DNA from: CAVRZY01 sp963725415
GTDB taxonomy: Bacteria; Acidobacteriota; Terriglobia; Bryobacterales; Bryobacteraceae
DNA: 11,121 nucleotides
Direction: 5' to 3'
Assembly: GCA_963725415.1 (NCBI GenBank)
Contig: CAVRZY010000181.1
Coordinates: 1 to 11,121 of the forward strand
A program made the position numbers and the translations under genes. This document shows positions 1 to 8,221 of this stretch, in pieces (position 1 is the stretch's first letter; each line of letters opens with the position of its first letter). The notes under the pieces are model-generated. The model searched no databases and was not told where the DNA came from. It was given only the letters and a program-made list of their open reading frames with translations.

Positions 1-1
1 C

Positions 2-892
2 CAGGATGGGACCAGGATCCTGGAACTGGAGAAAGCGGACATCTCCAAACTCACGGCCACGGGCTGGAAACAGCCGGAACGGTTCAAGGCCAAGGCGCGC
101 GATGGGAAGACGGACATCTATGGCGTGTTGTGGCGTCCCAGCAACTTCGACCCGTCGAAGAAGTACCCCATCGTCGAGCAGATTTACACCGGCCCCCACG
201 GTTTCTTCGCTCCGGCGACCTTCTCGGCCTTCCGCAACACGTGCCAGTCGATCGCTGAACTGGGCTTCCTCTCGATCATGATCGACGGGATGGGCACCAA
301 CATGCGCTCCCGCGGTTTTCACGAAGTCTCCTACAAGAACCTCGGCGACGGCGGTATCCCGGACCATATCGCCGCGATGAAACAGCTTGCGGAGAAATAC
401 CCCTACATGGATCTAACGCGGGTGGGCATCTTCGGTCACTCGGCGGGCGGCTACGACAGCACGCACGCCCTGCTGACGCACCCCGAGTTCTACAAGGCCA
501 GCGTTTCCTCAGCGGGCAACCATGACGCCCGCCTGGACAAATCGAGCTGGATCGAACAGTGGATGGGTTATCCGGTCGGCAAGCACTACGAGGAGCAGTC
601 CAACTACACCCTGGCCGGCAATCTGAAGGGAAGACTGCTACTGGCCGTGGGTGACGTAGACGAGAACGTTCCTCCCGTGGCGACCTTCCGAATGGTGGAT
701 GCCTTGATTAAGGCGAACAAGGACTTTGACCTGATCGTCATGCCCAATCGCGGCCACGGTTTCGGCGCCGAACCGTATTTCGTGCGCCGGCGCTGGGACC
801 ACTTAGTGCGGCACTTGTTGGGTGTTACTCCTCCCGAGGGTTACCAGATCCAGGAGCGGGCGGAATCTCCGGTTCCAGACTCCGGGCGATAA
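2..892 (+). CDS. S9 family peptidase, DPP-IV-like, C-terminal catalytic part (5' partial)
   Basis: This is the alpha/beta-hydrolase half of a prolyl-oligopeptidase/DPP-IV-type serine peptidase, which in the family releases short peptides from proline-containing substrates, usually after export. The frame is open from base 2, so the beta-propeller N-terminus lies outside the window; 296 residues are visible. The segment reading KARDGKTDIYGVL followed by RPSNFDPSKKYP is the typical entry into the S9 catalytic domain. The nucleophile motif GHSAGGYDS puts the serine at 440-442. The acid in GDVDEN is at 659-661, and the histidine in NRGHGF at 755-757, in the expected order and spacing. A TAA stop follows a short hydrophilic tail. 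The ATG at 125 is internal to the conserved domain and is not the start. There is no same-strand partner downstream: the next 157 bases hold a hairpin repeat. The family call is firm; the exact substrate is unknown. Confidence 0.93.
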   Translation, partial: QDGTRILELEKADISKLTATGWKQPERFKAKARDGKTDIYGVLWRPSNFDPSKKYPIVEQIYTGPHGFFAPATFSAFRNTCQSIAELGFLSIMIDGMGTNMRSRGFHEVSYKNLGDGGIPDHIAAMKQLAEKYPYMDLTRVGIFGHSAGGYDSTHALLTHPEFYKASVSSAGNHDARLDKSSWIEQWMGYPVGKHYEEQSNYTLAGNLKGRLLLAVGDVDENVPPVATFRMVDALIKANKDFDLIVMPNRGHGFGAEPYFVRRRWDHLVRHLLGVTPPEGYQIQERAESPVPDSGR

Positions 893-927
893 GGCGTGTT
901 GGGCCAGGGCAGGGTCGGGGACCTGCC

Positions 928-1045
928 CCCATAAGCGTTTACATAGAGGAACACTGAGATCAGGATGTGGCGCGGACACTCGTGTCTGCCGCACCGAGAC
1001 TCGTCTCGGTGCTTGCTGGAAGCGTGAGCTTTCGGCAGGCGTGCG
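928..1045 (+). repeat. Dispersed tandem-hairpin intergenic repeat, copy 1
   Basis: This copy starts with the 15-mer CCCATAAGCGTTTAC (928-942) and ends with TTCGGCAGGCGTGCG (1031-1045). Between them lie GTGGCGC and two adjacent hairpins. Hairpin 1 is at 973-988, a 6-bp stem with one G-T pair and loop CTCG. Hairpin 2 is at 991-1012, a perfect 9-bp stem GCACCGAGA/TCTCGGTGC with loop CTCG. A second copy lies inverted at 9971-10098 with the same flanks but different stem sequences. It fills the gap between the S9 peptidase stop and the CcbP-like gene, and may also act as a bidirectional transcription barrier. It looks like a REP-type element; the family is not recognised by name. Confidence 0.8.
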
Positions 1046-1049
1046 CAAG

Positions 1050-1419
1050 TCAGAAACAGTAGCCTTGTGCCACCCAGTAGTGCCAGTCGCCGATCGCTTC
1101 GGCGGTTGATTCGTCCACCTCCACTCCAGCCAGTTGCGACAAGAGAACTGCCATGGTCCGGCCGTGCCAGCGGATCAGCACGAGCATGTCGGCGGAGCAG
1201 GCATCTTCAGGTGCCGTGCGCTGGACTTCGACCGTTTCCCCCCTTCCTGAGCGGCCAAACGGCCTTGGAAGCGATGCACTTGGCCTGGAAGGGGAATCGG
1301 ATTTTGTCATCGAGGTAGTAATACCACCCCATGACCTGCTCTTCCGGCCCATTGGCATGCACGATGGCTTCGTTGTGGATGCGGTCCTCCCGAACCGGAT
1401 CTTTCTTGGGTCTCTTCAT
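1050..1419 (-). pseudogene. CcbP-like calcium-binding protein, one frameshift
   Basis: The reconstructed product is about 122 residues and matches the small acidic calcium-binding family typified by cyanobacterial CcbP. Hallmarks are MGWYYYLDDKIRFPF, the cysteine segment AKCIASKA, the PLRKG turn, an APEDACSADM segment, IRWHGRTMAVLLSQL, and the terminal WHYWVAQGYCF. The N-terminal half (ATG at 1419-1417) and the C-terminal half (stop TGA at 1052-1050) are in different frames. They join at a run of six G on the coding strand (six C at about 1238-1243); five G would restore KGETVEV. So the lesion is a one-base gain in a homopolymer, which could be real decay, slippage or a sequencing error. The start overlaps the recombinase stop as ATGA, implying translational coupling. 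The stop lies five bases from the hairpin repeat. The role in this context is unknown. Confidence 0.8.
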
Positions 1420-1720
1420 CGATTTGCTGCGAGAATACGGCGCACGGAGGGCCCTAGCTGCAACCGGCGGGCGATCTCGGCCTTGCTGACGCCAGCACGG
1501 CATAACTTCCGGGCCCGGCCGGTGTGCAGCGCCGCCGTTTTCGGCCGTCCCAGACGCTTCCCGTTCCCTCGCGCATGGGCCAGGCCGGCACGCACATGTT
1601 CCCGAAGAATCTCGTGTTCGAACTCGGCGAAAACGGCCAACAGTCGGGCCATCGCTCGCCCGCGTCGGCCAGCAGGAAGCTGCCGCTCAGTGCCCCGATG
1701 TCCACACCCGCAACCTGTGC
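1416..1720 (-). pseudogene. Serine recombinase (resolvase/invertase) C-terminal remnant
   Basis: The readable product from 1652 down to the stop at 1416 begins MARLLAVFAEFEHEILREHV and continues with a GLAHARGNGKRLGRPK segment. These are the long-helix E and linker motifs of small serine recombinases, followed by a helix-turn-helix (GVSKAEIARRLQLGPSVRRIL) that binds DNA. Upstream of 1658 the similarity (GVDIGALSG, then ADAG) continues in another frame. One missing C would give AGRAMARLL, so the gene has a one-base deletion there. The N-terminal catalytic domain with its active-site serine is absent, because the sequence beyond about 1720 becomes the 5' end of the MFS gene on the other strand. 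The stop overlaps the CcbP-like ATG. It is a dead fragment, and its presence marks past site-specific recombination or an inserted mobile unit. Confidence 0.82.
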
Positions 1721-1722
1721 CA

Positions 1723-2982
1723 ATGGAAGATTCCCAGTATAGTCAATGTGTGGTCCGTGGGTACTTATACATTTCACCACAGTGGCTGGTGATGGGCGTG
1801 TTCTGGCTCTCGTTCGCACTTAATTTCCTGGACCGGCAATTACTGGCGGCGGTCGGGCCGACTTTGAAAGTGGAGTTCCATCTTTCCAATACGCAGTACG
1901 GCCAACTTGTCTCGGGCTTCTACCTCGTTTATGCGATCACAACCCCCTTGGGCGGGTGGTTTATCGATCGTGTGGGTTTGCGGGCCGGCGCCGCCATCGC
2001 TACCACGCTCTGGTCGCTCGCCGGGGCGGCGACGGCGATGACTCGCAGCTTTCGCGGGCTGTTGGTCTGTCGCATGGGACTGGGATTGGGAGAGTCGGCC
2101 GGTTTTCCCTCGTTAGGCAAAGCCAATGCCACGTACCTGGACCCGGCCGAGATGGGATTGGGCGGCGGTTTCGGGGCGATCAGCATCAGCCTGGGCAGCA
2201 TCGCCGCGCCCCTGATCGTCGCCGCGATGGCCCCTCGGTTTGGCTGGCGCTCCGTGTTCGTCCTGAGTAGTCTGTTGGGGCTGTTGTGGGTGCCGCTGTG
2301 GTTGTTCACCTCTCGACGCATTCCTCCCCGCGTCGAGGCCAAGGCCGAACCGCACACTCCCGCCCGGCATCTACTGCGCGATGGCCGGCTGTGGGCCGTG
2401 GCCCTCGCGTATTGTCTGGTCTATACCCTGTACACGCTGTGGGCCAACTGGACAACGATTTACTTGGTACAAGAACGCCATTTGACCCAGCTCGAAGCCA
2501 ATGTGCGATACGCATGGTTTCCACCGGCTTTCGCCGTGCTCGGCGGGTTCCTGGGCGGCGCGCTGGCGTTCGCTTTGATTCGAAGAGGCATGGGAGGACT
2601 CGCAGCCAGAATGCGAGTCTGCTGGTTCACCGCGCCGCTGCTCCTGGTCGGCGCATCAATACCGTTCCTGCCCAGCACGACTCTGGCGGCGGCTGCCATC
2701 GGCGTGAGCTTCCTGGCGTTCCAGAGCATTCTGGGCAACCTGTTCCTGATTCCGTTGGACATGTTCGGGGCGCGTCCCGCCGGATTCAGCAGCTCCCTGC
2801 TGGCCTTCGTTGCCGCCTCGACGCAGGCGCTGGTTTCTCCGGCCATCGGGGCGGCGGTGGATCAACTCGGATTTACGGTGCTTTGCGTTGTCGTTCCTCT
2901 GCTGCCGCTGTTTGGTCTGGGGATTCTGCAAACGACTCTCCGCGCAACACTGGCCGGCCCGTTGCCGCCACACGCTCGATGA
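1723..2982 (+). CDS. MFS transporter, ACS-type (anion:cation symporter-like)
   Basis: This is a 12-helix-type major facilitator protein of 419 residues from the ATG at 1723. The first helix, WLVMGVFWLSFALNFLDRQ (residues 21-39), carries the N-x-LDRQ signature common in the ACS (sugar-acid and organic-anion) branch. Motif A-like GGWFIDRVGLRAG follows helix 2 (about 78-90). GLGLGESAGFPSLGKA is in helix 4 (about 119-134). A hydrophilic central loop of about 25 residues (about 197-222) separates the two halves. The substrate cannot be read from sequence. The frame stays open upstream to 1153, but that stretch is antisense to the recombinase and CcbP genes and has no MFS character, so I exclude it. 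No good Shine-Dalgarno precedes 1723; an ATG at 1792 would cut into helix 1. The true start may have been lost to the adjacent insertion. The 3' end overlaps the convergent glycosyltransferase by about 110 bases. Confidence 0.88.
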   Translation: MEDSQYSQCVVRGYLYISPQWLVMGVFWLSFALNFLDRQLLAAVGPTLKVEFHLSNTQYGQLVSGFYLVYAITTPLGGWFIDRVGLRAGAAIATTLWSLAGAATAMTRSFRGLLVCRMGLGLGESAGFPSLGKANATYLDPAEMGLGGGFGAISISLGSIAAPLIVAAMAPRFGWRSVFVLSSLLGLLWVPLWLFTSRRIPPRVEAKAEPHTPARHLLRDGRLWAVALAYCLVYTLYTLWANWTTIYLVQERHLTQLEANVRYAWFPPAFAVLGGFLGGALAFALIRRGMGGLAARMRVCWFTAPLLLVGASIPFLPSTTLAAAAIGVSFLAFQSILGNLFLIPLDMFGARPAGFSSSLLAFVAASTQALVSPAIGAAVDQLGFTVLCVVVPLLPLFGLGILQTTLRATLAGPLPPHAR

Positions 2983-4205
2983 TATCGGCGGCGCGGTTCA
3001 GACCGTTCCTTTCCGCGATGATCCGCTGAAACCGCCGGGCCGACTCGCGGAAGGAAGCCTCGCCCGAGCACGGTCTCGATGGCATTGCGCAGGCGCGCCG
3101 GTTCACATTCGGAGGCGGGAATGCGCACGCCCGTTCCGGTCCATTCTATCCGGGCCGAGATGCCGTGGTGATCGTGCGCGATGGGAACCGCGACCATGGG
3201 AACTCCGGCGGCAAGACTCTCGAGCGTCGAGTTCATGCCGGCTTGGTTGATCATGAGGGCAGCTCGTTCAAGGATCTCCAATTGTGGGGCAAAGGGCGCA
3301 ACCAGGAGGTTTTCCGGGAGCTCGCCTGGAAGCTCCACCGTCTCCGCGCCGCCCAGGGACAGGACGACCTGCGCGTCCAGGTTCGCCGTCACTTTGGCGA
3401 CGGCATCGTACAAGTGCCGATTGCGGTTCTGCATCGTGCCGAAGCTGGCGTAGATCAGAGGCTTTCCGCTCAGCCGGTCCCAGGGGAACGGCGTTGGCGG
3501 ACGACCGGATCGACGAGCGAACGGCCCCGTGAAGTGGAAACATGCGGGCAGGTTTCGACGGGGAAACTCGAATTCCGCGGGCTGCTGCGTGATCTGTGCC
3601 AGGTCGGACCAGAGGCGATCGAAACTGAACGGACCCATCCCTGCCTTCTCCCGGTACGCCCCGACGTAGTCGCGGTAGGGCTTACTGGTGGCGAGAATTG
3701 CCTCTTCAAAACGGCGATCCCGCTCGAGGACGACGGGGTCGTCCGTGTAAAGCTCGCCGCTGAATCCAGGGACGCCGTCCTCCCATTGCCTCATCAGTCC
3801 AACGATCACCGACACAAAGGGCGCTTGCATGCACGCAGCCAGCGTCGATGCGGCGTAATCCATGTGATCCACGACCCACAGATCGAGCTTTGCCCTCTCG
3901 ATCAACGGCCGTGCCTCGGCGAACAGCGCCGCGGCCTGGGAGGTCAGGATGTCGAGGCTGGCCCGAATCGCCGGCAACCCTTCGAGCCGGCTCAATTTTT
4001 GAACCCGCTCGGCGAACGTGCCGGGGGGAAAGTCCCGCGCGCCGAAAGCCTCCAATTGGAAGCCGCGGTTCCGAACCTGCTCGGCGAGATCGGCCACCTG
4101 AAAGAAGGTGATCTCGTGCCCTCGGTCTAGCAGTTCGCGGGCGAGCGTCGAAAACGGATTGAGATGCCCAATCCAGGGCAGACAGAACATTCCTAGCCGA
4201 GCCAT
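2873..4205 (-). pseudogene. Glycosyltransferase, CrtX/MGT-like (GT1), frameshifted near C-terminus
   Basis: This resembles UGT-fold glycosyltransferases of the zeaxanthin-glucosyltransferase/macrolide (MGT) type, which move a sugar from an NDP-sugar to a lipophilic or small acceptor. From ATG 4205: acceptor domain with GHLNPFSTLARELLDRGH (13-30; H14 is the likely catalytic base), PLIYASFGTMQNRNRHLYDA (249-268), VLSLGG (281-286), and the donor site APQLEILERAALMINQAGMN (306-325) continuing through VPIAHDHHG. The usual His of the donor motif is Gln321. After Leu380-Gly381 the reading frame breaks: removing one C at 3062 gives GEASFRESARRFQRIIAER and a C-terminal helix ending at the TAA at 2875-2873, for 443 residues. 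Uncorrected, translation runs on in a non-homologous frame to 2862. It is the second gene of an operon, 7 bases after the kinase-NTase stop. The core donor site is intact, so a shortened product could still fold. Confidence 0.82.
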
Positions 4206-4212
4206 GACAAAC

Positions 4213-6522
4213 CTACGAACACGATGCGGCGCCCGAAAGCGCTAGCAGCGATTCCTGAATCCGCTGGCTATCGCGGCGCAACGGGCCGTATTCCGCGCGG
4301 TAATAATCCGCGATCGTCGGGGCCCCGGCGGCCATCATTTCTCGGATCTTCTCCTGGGGAATCGCCGGGGGCGCCTCGCCTCGGGAAGCCCAATCCATTG
4401 CATGCCGGATTAAGGCCATCCGGGCTGCCTGCGACGGCGGGCTGGGGTCCGCGAAACCCGGGCAAAACAGAAAACGGGTATGACCGTAAAAGCGACACGA
4501 GCGCAGAAACCCCGAAACGAGGGGCGGCTCGATGCCGAGCTCCAGAAGTTCAGGCGGCAAAACCCAGTAGAGGAAGGCATTCTTGGTGTGAGCAAACAGA
4601 TCGAGGATTTCCGGTGTGCAGGGGAACGCTCCCTTCACGAAGGTTTCCGGAGGCAGTGGAGAGTCGGCCCGAGGAACAACCACGAACAGACGGCGCAAAC
4701 ATAGCGGAGCCGTGACGGCTTCGAAAACCAGCGGTTTGCCCAGCGTCCGCAAGGCGGGCAAACGCGAACGGTGTAATCGATCCGCCAGCTCGAAGACGAA
4801 GCGGGTCGCGTAGGATGGCTCCCCCAACCGCTTCGTCATCAGGTTTCCCTCGATACGGCGCGCCTGGGCTTCCATCTCGCTCCGCAACAGGTAAGGCTCT
4901 CGAATCAACCCTTCGGCCGAGGCATAGGCGTTCCAACATTCCAGAGAGGTCTTCCACAGATTGCGCCGGTTTCTTTGCTGAACGGAAATCGCGAAGAACC
5001 ACTCCACCCATAGCAGGAACTTGCTCAGCGCGTGATCCGGATGGACCGGAGCGAAAGGGATCTCGACCGGCTTGCCACGAAGCAGCATCATTGTGCGCCG
5101 CTCGACCGAACCCCAGAAGGTGTCCATCCGCGCATGACTGGTAATCCCGCTTGGTTCGTACACATCGATATGGTTCAAAGCTGGATTGACAAGCCGCGCG
5201 CGATTCACCTCTTGGTAGAGCGAAGCGATACTCGCTCCCTCTTCGGCCTTCTCCTCGTTGACGACCATCAGCATGTCGATGTCGCTTCGTCCGAAGAAAA
5301 CCTCGCCGGTGGCGACGCTGCGATGAAGCAGGACGCTTTCCACGATCGGGGAGGAGGCCAGCATGCGAGCCGACAACCTCGCCGCCTGCCGGTAGAATGC
5401 CGTGGCAAGCTCCCGGGAGAACGCACTCATGTCGCAGAACAGTCTAGCATGGCTCCCGACGGTCGCCGCTTTGTCCGACCGGGGAAGGTTTCCGCGCAGG
5501 CGCTGTTGGACGAACTGGAATACGGTTTCCGCGTTACGCGCCGAGTCCCGTCCAAGCACCAGCCGATACACCTCCGACCGTCGAAAGAGATTTTGCGCGC
5601 CTCGAAACCGCGACCAGGCGACTCCGGCCTTGCCGAGGATCTGCATCGGCGAATGGCGCAGCACAAATTCGACACCCTGAAACAGGCCCAGTCCGACAAC
5701 ACAATCGGCTAGGATCGACCGGTAGCGCTCTCCAGGGCGAGCCGGCTCGATGCGGCAGGTATCGCCGAAGCTGCGTCGCCCGAGAAAGACGATGCCGGGC
5801 TCGGCCGAGGCCTGGACCCGGTGCGCGAAGTAATCGTAGTTGACCACTACCTTCGGACCGAACTCCATGCGCCGGATCGTGCGCCTCAGTTCGGGTGGGA
5901 TGGCGCTTTCGGATCCAGGCAAAAGCCCCAGGCGGAGCGGGAAGGCATGGACGCGTCCCGCCGGGGAGATGAACGGGGAATCATCGGACAGGAAACCGAT
6001 TTCCGGAAACCGTAGCATCGCCGCGCCCAGCGTGCTTTTTCCGCCGCCCATGGGAAAGACCGCCAACACAGCTCGCTCGTGATATTCGAGCGCCAGGGCA
6101 TGAATCCGGTGCAAGCGGCGCTCGTCGAGGGCTTCTCCGATTCGCGACAGCAGAAACAGGTATGCGGCCTCGTACTGCAAATCGGGATCCTCGGAAAAGA
6201 CGCGGAAGATCCCGGCAGCGCGGTCCCAGACTGCGAGCGCGCGCCCGCCGTAATCGAGCCATGTGGTTTCGCGGAGGCTGAACGAAACGTTGCGAGGAGT
6301 GTAATTCGTGGCGACCTCATTCGGCGCCTCGGCGTAGGGGGGCGGCTGTGTGCAAAGCTCGATCCGCAATCCCGCTACGTCCTCCTCACTCTGGAAAAAC
6401 TCGAAGTCGCCTGCGAGCATCCCCACCGAAGAGGAGGAGGCCGCGCCGGTGATGCGAAATCGGAAGCCGTGTACGTCAAAGCCGCGCGAGATGGCCGGTG
6501 CTGAGGGACTTTCGATTGGCAT
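4213..6522 (-). CDS. HprK-like P-loop kinase domain fused to Pol-beta nucleotidyltransferase domain
   Basis: This is a single intact 769-residue protein. Residues about 15-340 resemble HprK-related proteins: an N-terminal region starting FDVHGFRFRI, then HALALEYHERAVLAVF and the Walker A PMGGGKST (157-164), then FLSDDSPF with paired acidic D180-D181, and a pattern typical of stand-alone HprK-like kinases near peptide gene clusters. Residues about 385-500 carry a Pol-beta-superfamily nucleotidyltransferase signature: LLHRSVATGEVFFGRSDID (398-416) with D414 and D416 as metal ligands, and NHIDVYEP offering D453 as the third. The C-terminal third (about 500-769) is mostly helical-looking and not recognised. 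It starts the operon that continues into the glycosyltransferase. No clear Shine-Dalgarno precedes the ATG. A TTGACA hexamer lies 5 bases upstream, too near to serve this start. The fold assignments are good; the substrates and biological role are unknown. Modifying a peptide or small molecule is an inference. Confidence 0.78.
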   Translation of the reverse strand: MPIESPSAPAISRGFDVHGFRFRITGAASSSSVGMLAGDFEFFQSEEDVAGLRIELCTQPPPYAEAPNEVATNYTPRNVSFSLRETTWLDYGGRALAVWDRAAGIFRVFSEDPDLQYEAAYLFLLSRIGEALDERRLHRIHALALEYHERAVLAVFPMGGGKSTLGAAMLRFPEIGFLSDDSPFISPAGRVHAFPLRLGLLPGSESAIPPELRRTIRRMEFGPKVVVNYDYFAHRVQASAEPGIVFLGRRSFGDTCRIEPARPGERYRSILADCVVGLGLFQGVEFVLRHSPMQILGKAGVAWSRFRGAQNLFRRSEVYRLVLGRDSARNAETVFQFVQQRLRGNLPRSDKAATVGSHARLFCDMSAFSRELATAFYRQAARLSARMLASSPIVESVLLHRSVATGEVFFGRSDIDMLMVVNEEKAEEGASIASLYQEVNRARLVNPALNHIDVYEPSGITSHARMDTFWGSVERRTMMLLRGKPVEIPFAPVHPDHALSKFLLWVEWFFAISVQQRNRRNLWKTSLECWNAYASAEGLIREPYLLRSEMEAQARRIEGNLMTKRLGEPSYATRFVFELADRLHRSRLPALRTLGKPLVFEAVTAPLCLRRLFVVVPRADSPLPPETFVKGAFPCTPEILDLFAHTKNAFLYWVLPPELLELGIEPPLVSGFLRSCRFYGHTRFLFCPGFADPSPPSQAARMALIRHAMDWASRGEAPPAIPQEKIREMMAAGAPTIADYYRAEYGPLRRDSQRIQESLLALSGAASCS

Positions 6523-6679
6523 GATGTGTCAAGTATGTTGTTGCCAACATCTTCGAGTGCTTCGGTGGGTGGCCAAAAACCTTACGCAAATCGGTCTTGT
6601 CGGAGGCCCGTTTTCCCGCCATCTTCAAGTGACGCTCCCGCATGGCCGAACACCATCCTTTCCGGCCATGCAGGCTTCA
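6523..6679. other. Gap between kinase-NTase start and IS66 tnpC stop
   Basis: This is the presumed 5' region of the kinase-NTase operon and the outer end of the IS66 element. I see no convincing ribosome-binding site, promoter pair, terminal inverted repeat or 8-bp target duplication. Short open frames exist but have no recognisable similarity. The IS end must lie somewhere in this interval, so the original operon promoter or upstream genes may have been separated from the kinase gene. Confidence 0.4.
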
Positions 6680-8220
6680 TCATACTCCAGCCCGCTCCAG
6701 CGCCTGGCGGTAGTTCCACGGCATCCACTCCGCGGGGCTGGCCGCCAGTTCCTGGGCGTGGCGCTGGAGCTCGGTCAGGTAATCGAAGGAGTTGGCGCCG
6801 CACAGCTGGCAGGTGTGAATCAGGCTCATGAACAGGTCGCCCACCTGCGCCCCGTTCAGCGTCCGATAGAACAAAGCGTTCTTCCGGTGCAGAACTGCTC
6901 GCTTCAATGCCCTTTCGACGATGTTGTTGTCCAATGGGCTCCGGCTTGCCGGAGAAACAGCGCCAAAGGCCGCCAGTGCCGCAGCAGATACGTGATCGCC
7001 TTGCCCAACCCGGAGTTCGGCTCCGTCTTGCGCTCGGCAAACTGCGCCTCCAGCCAGCCGTGCAGTTGGTCCATCACCGGACCGCTGCGCTCCTGATGAA
7101 ACCGCAACCGCTCTTCCGGTGTCAGGCCACTCTCACGCGCTTCAGCATCGTGGCCATACACCTGGCCCAGCATCTCCAGCACGTAGCGGCATTCGTCGGG
7201 AAAGTTCGCCGCCACTTCCACGAACTGTCTTCTTCCATGGGCCAGGCAGTGGGCCAGCAGAATCTCCACCCCCGCGGGTGACTTCGGAACGTTGCGCGAC
7301 AGCGCGTCACACATCTGGATAGGCGGGCTCAACTGCTTGGCCCGCTGCTGCAACACGTCGGCGATGTTCTCGCCGGCATGCTGGCGTCCGGTGAAGTACA
7401 GCGCGATCTTCCAGCCCTGGCCGGTGGACACGATGCCGCTGGTGAACACGCCCGTGCGTTCGTCCGACGCCTCGCGCGTGAGCCGTAACACTCGCATGCT
7501 GGTGTCGTCGTTGTGTACCACCTCGCCCTGCGCCGCCTGCCGGGTCAACTCATCCCGCGCCGGTTTGATCAACTCCGCAGCTTCCTCCATGATCTCCCAC
7601 TGTGTCGCCGCTGGTAACGGAATCCCGAGCTGACCTTCGAGTTGTTCCAACCGGTAGAACGGGGTCCCGCTGCCGTACTTGAGTTGCGCGATCATCGCCG
7701 CCGCCGTCTCGTCGTACTTCTCCGGACCCACTGCCGTCCGGCTCTTGTGCCGTAAACACCTGCCCGCAGGCGCCGCAGCGCAACCGCTCCAGCGAGTAGA
7801 CGGTGGCCGCCAGCGGCGCTTGTCCCACAATCCGCACCAGCACCTTCGGCTCCTTCTGCCCGTATACGTTGCCTTTCCCGCACTCCGGGCAGCGGTCCCC
7901 GTGCGTCAACTTCTGGTGTGCGATCGCCACCTTCCGCGCGCCGCCAAACGCCTCTGCGCCATTGCGTCCGTGTCCGGCTTGGCGGGGGAGCGTTGGTATC
8001 CGGCTGAGTCCCGGCGCCAGTTTCCGAGCTTCTCCGATTCTTCCAGCACGGCGCTGGTCTTCTCCGTATTGCGCGGCCGCACCAGCATCGCCGCCAGCGC
8101 ATGCAATGCGTCCTTGAGCTTCTCGTAATCGGCCTCGCTCAGCGGCGCTTGCCGCGCTCCGTCCAGCACCCGGTCCAGTTCGTCCAGGTTCACATCGACA
8201 CGGCGTCTGGCGGGCTTCAT
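6680..8220 (-). pseudogene. tnpC: IS66 transposase TnpC, three frameshifts
   Basis: This is the DDE transposase of IS66. Segments appear in order: an N-terminal leader from ATG 8220, a zinc-finger region (HGDRCPECGKGN, then RLRCGACGQVF), and the catalytic core. In the core, D lies in VVHNDDTSMRVL (about 7504-7509), D in MCDALSRN (7306-7308), and E in DNNIVERALKRAV (6914-6916). The C-terminal tail reads MSLIHTCQLCGANSFDYLTE. Three lesions break it: loss of one base near 7974-7977 (AKP should continue GHGRNGAEAF), gain of one base near 7734-7736 (EPD should continue AVGPEKYDE), and loss of one C near 6936-6938 (GAPLDNNIVERAL). The net length agrees with two losses and one gain. The start follows the druA stop as TAG-G-ATG with a purine-rich GGGGAG upstream. 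All catalytic residues remain encoded, so the lesions look recent or could partly be sequencing errors. Confidence 0.92.
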
Positions 8221-8221
8221 C

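Noticed and set aside
1153..1722. In-frame 190-residue extension of the MFS protein
   Set aside because: It is antisense to recognisable CcbP and recombinase sequence, basic and proline-rich, with no transporter or targeting features.
6527..6532. TTGACA (minus strand) as a -35 box for the kinase operon
   Set aside because: It lies only five bases before the chosen ATG, and no plausible -10 and later start were found.
6476..6643. 55-codon minus-strand frame upstream of and overlapping the kinase gene, basic, containing GHPPKHSKM and TTYLTHH
   Set aside because: Considered as a lasso-type precursor or a tyrosine-recombinase tail. It has no core-peptide pattern, no good ribosome site, and only vague similarity to a recombinase tail.
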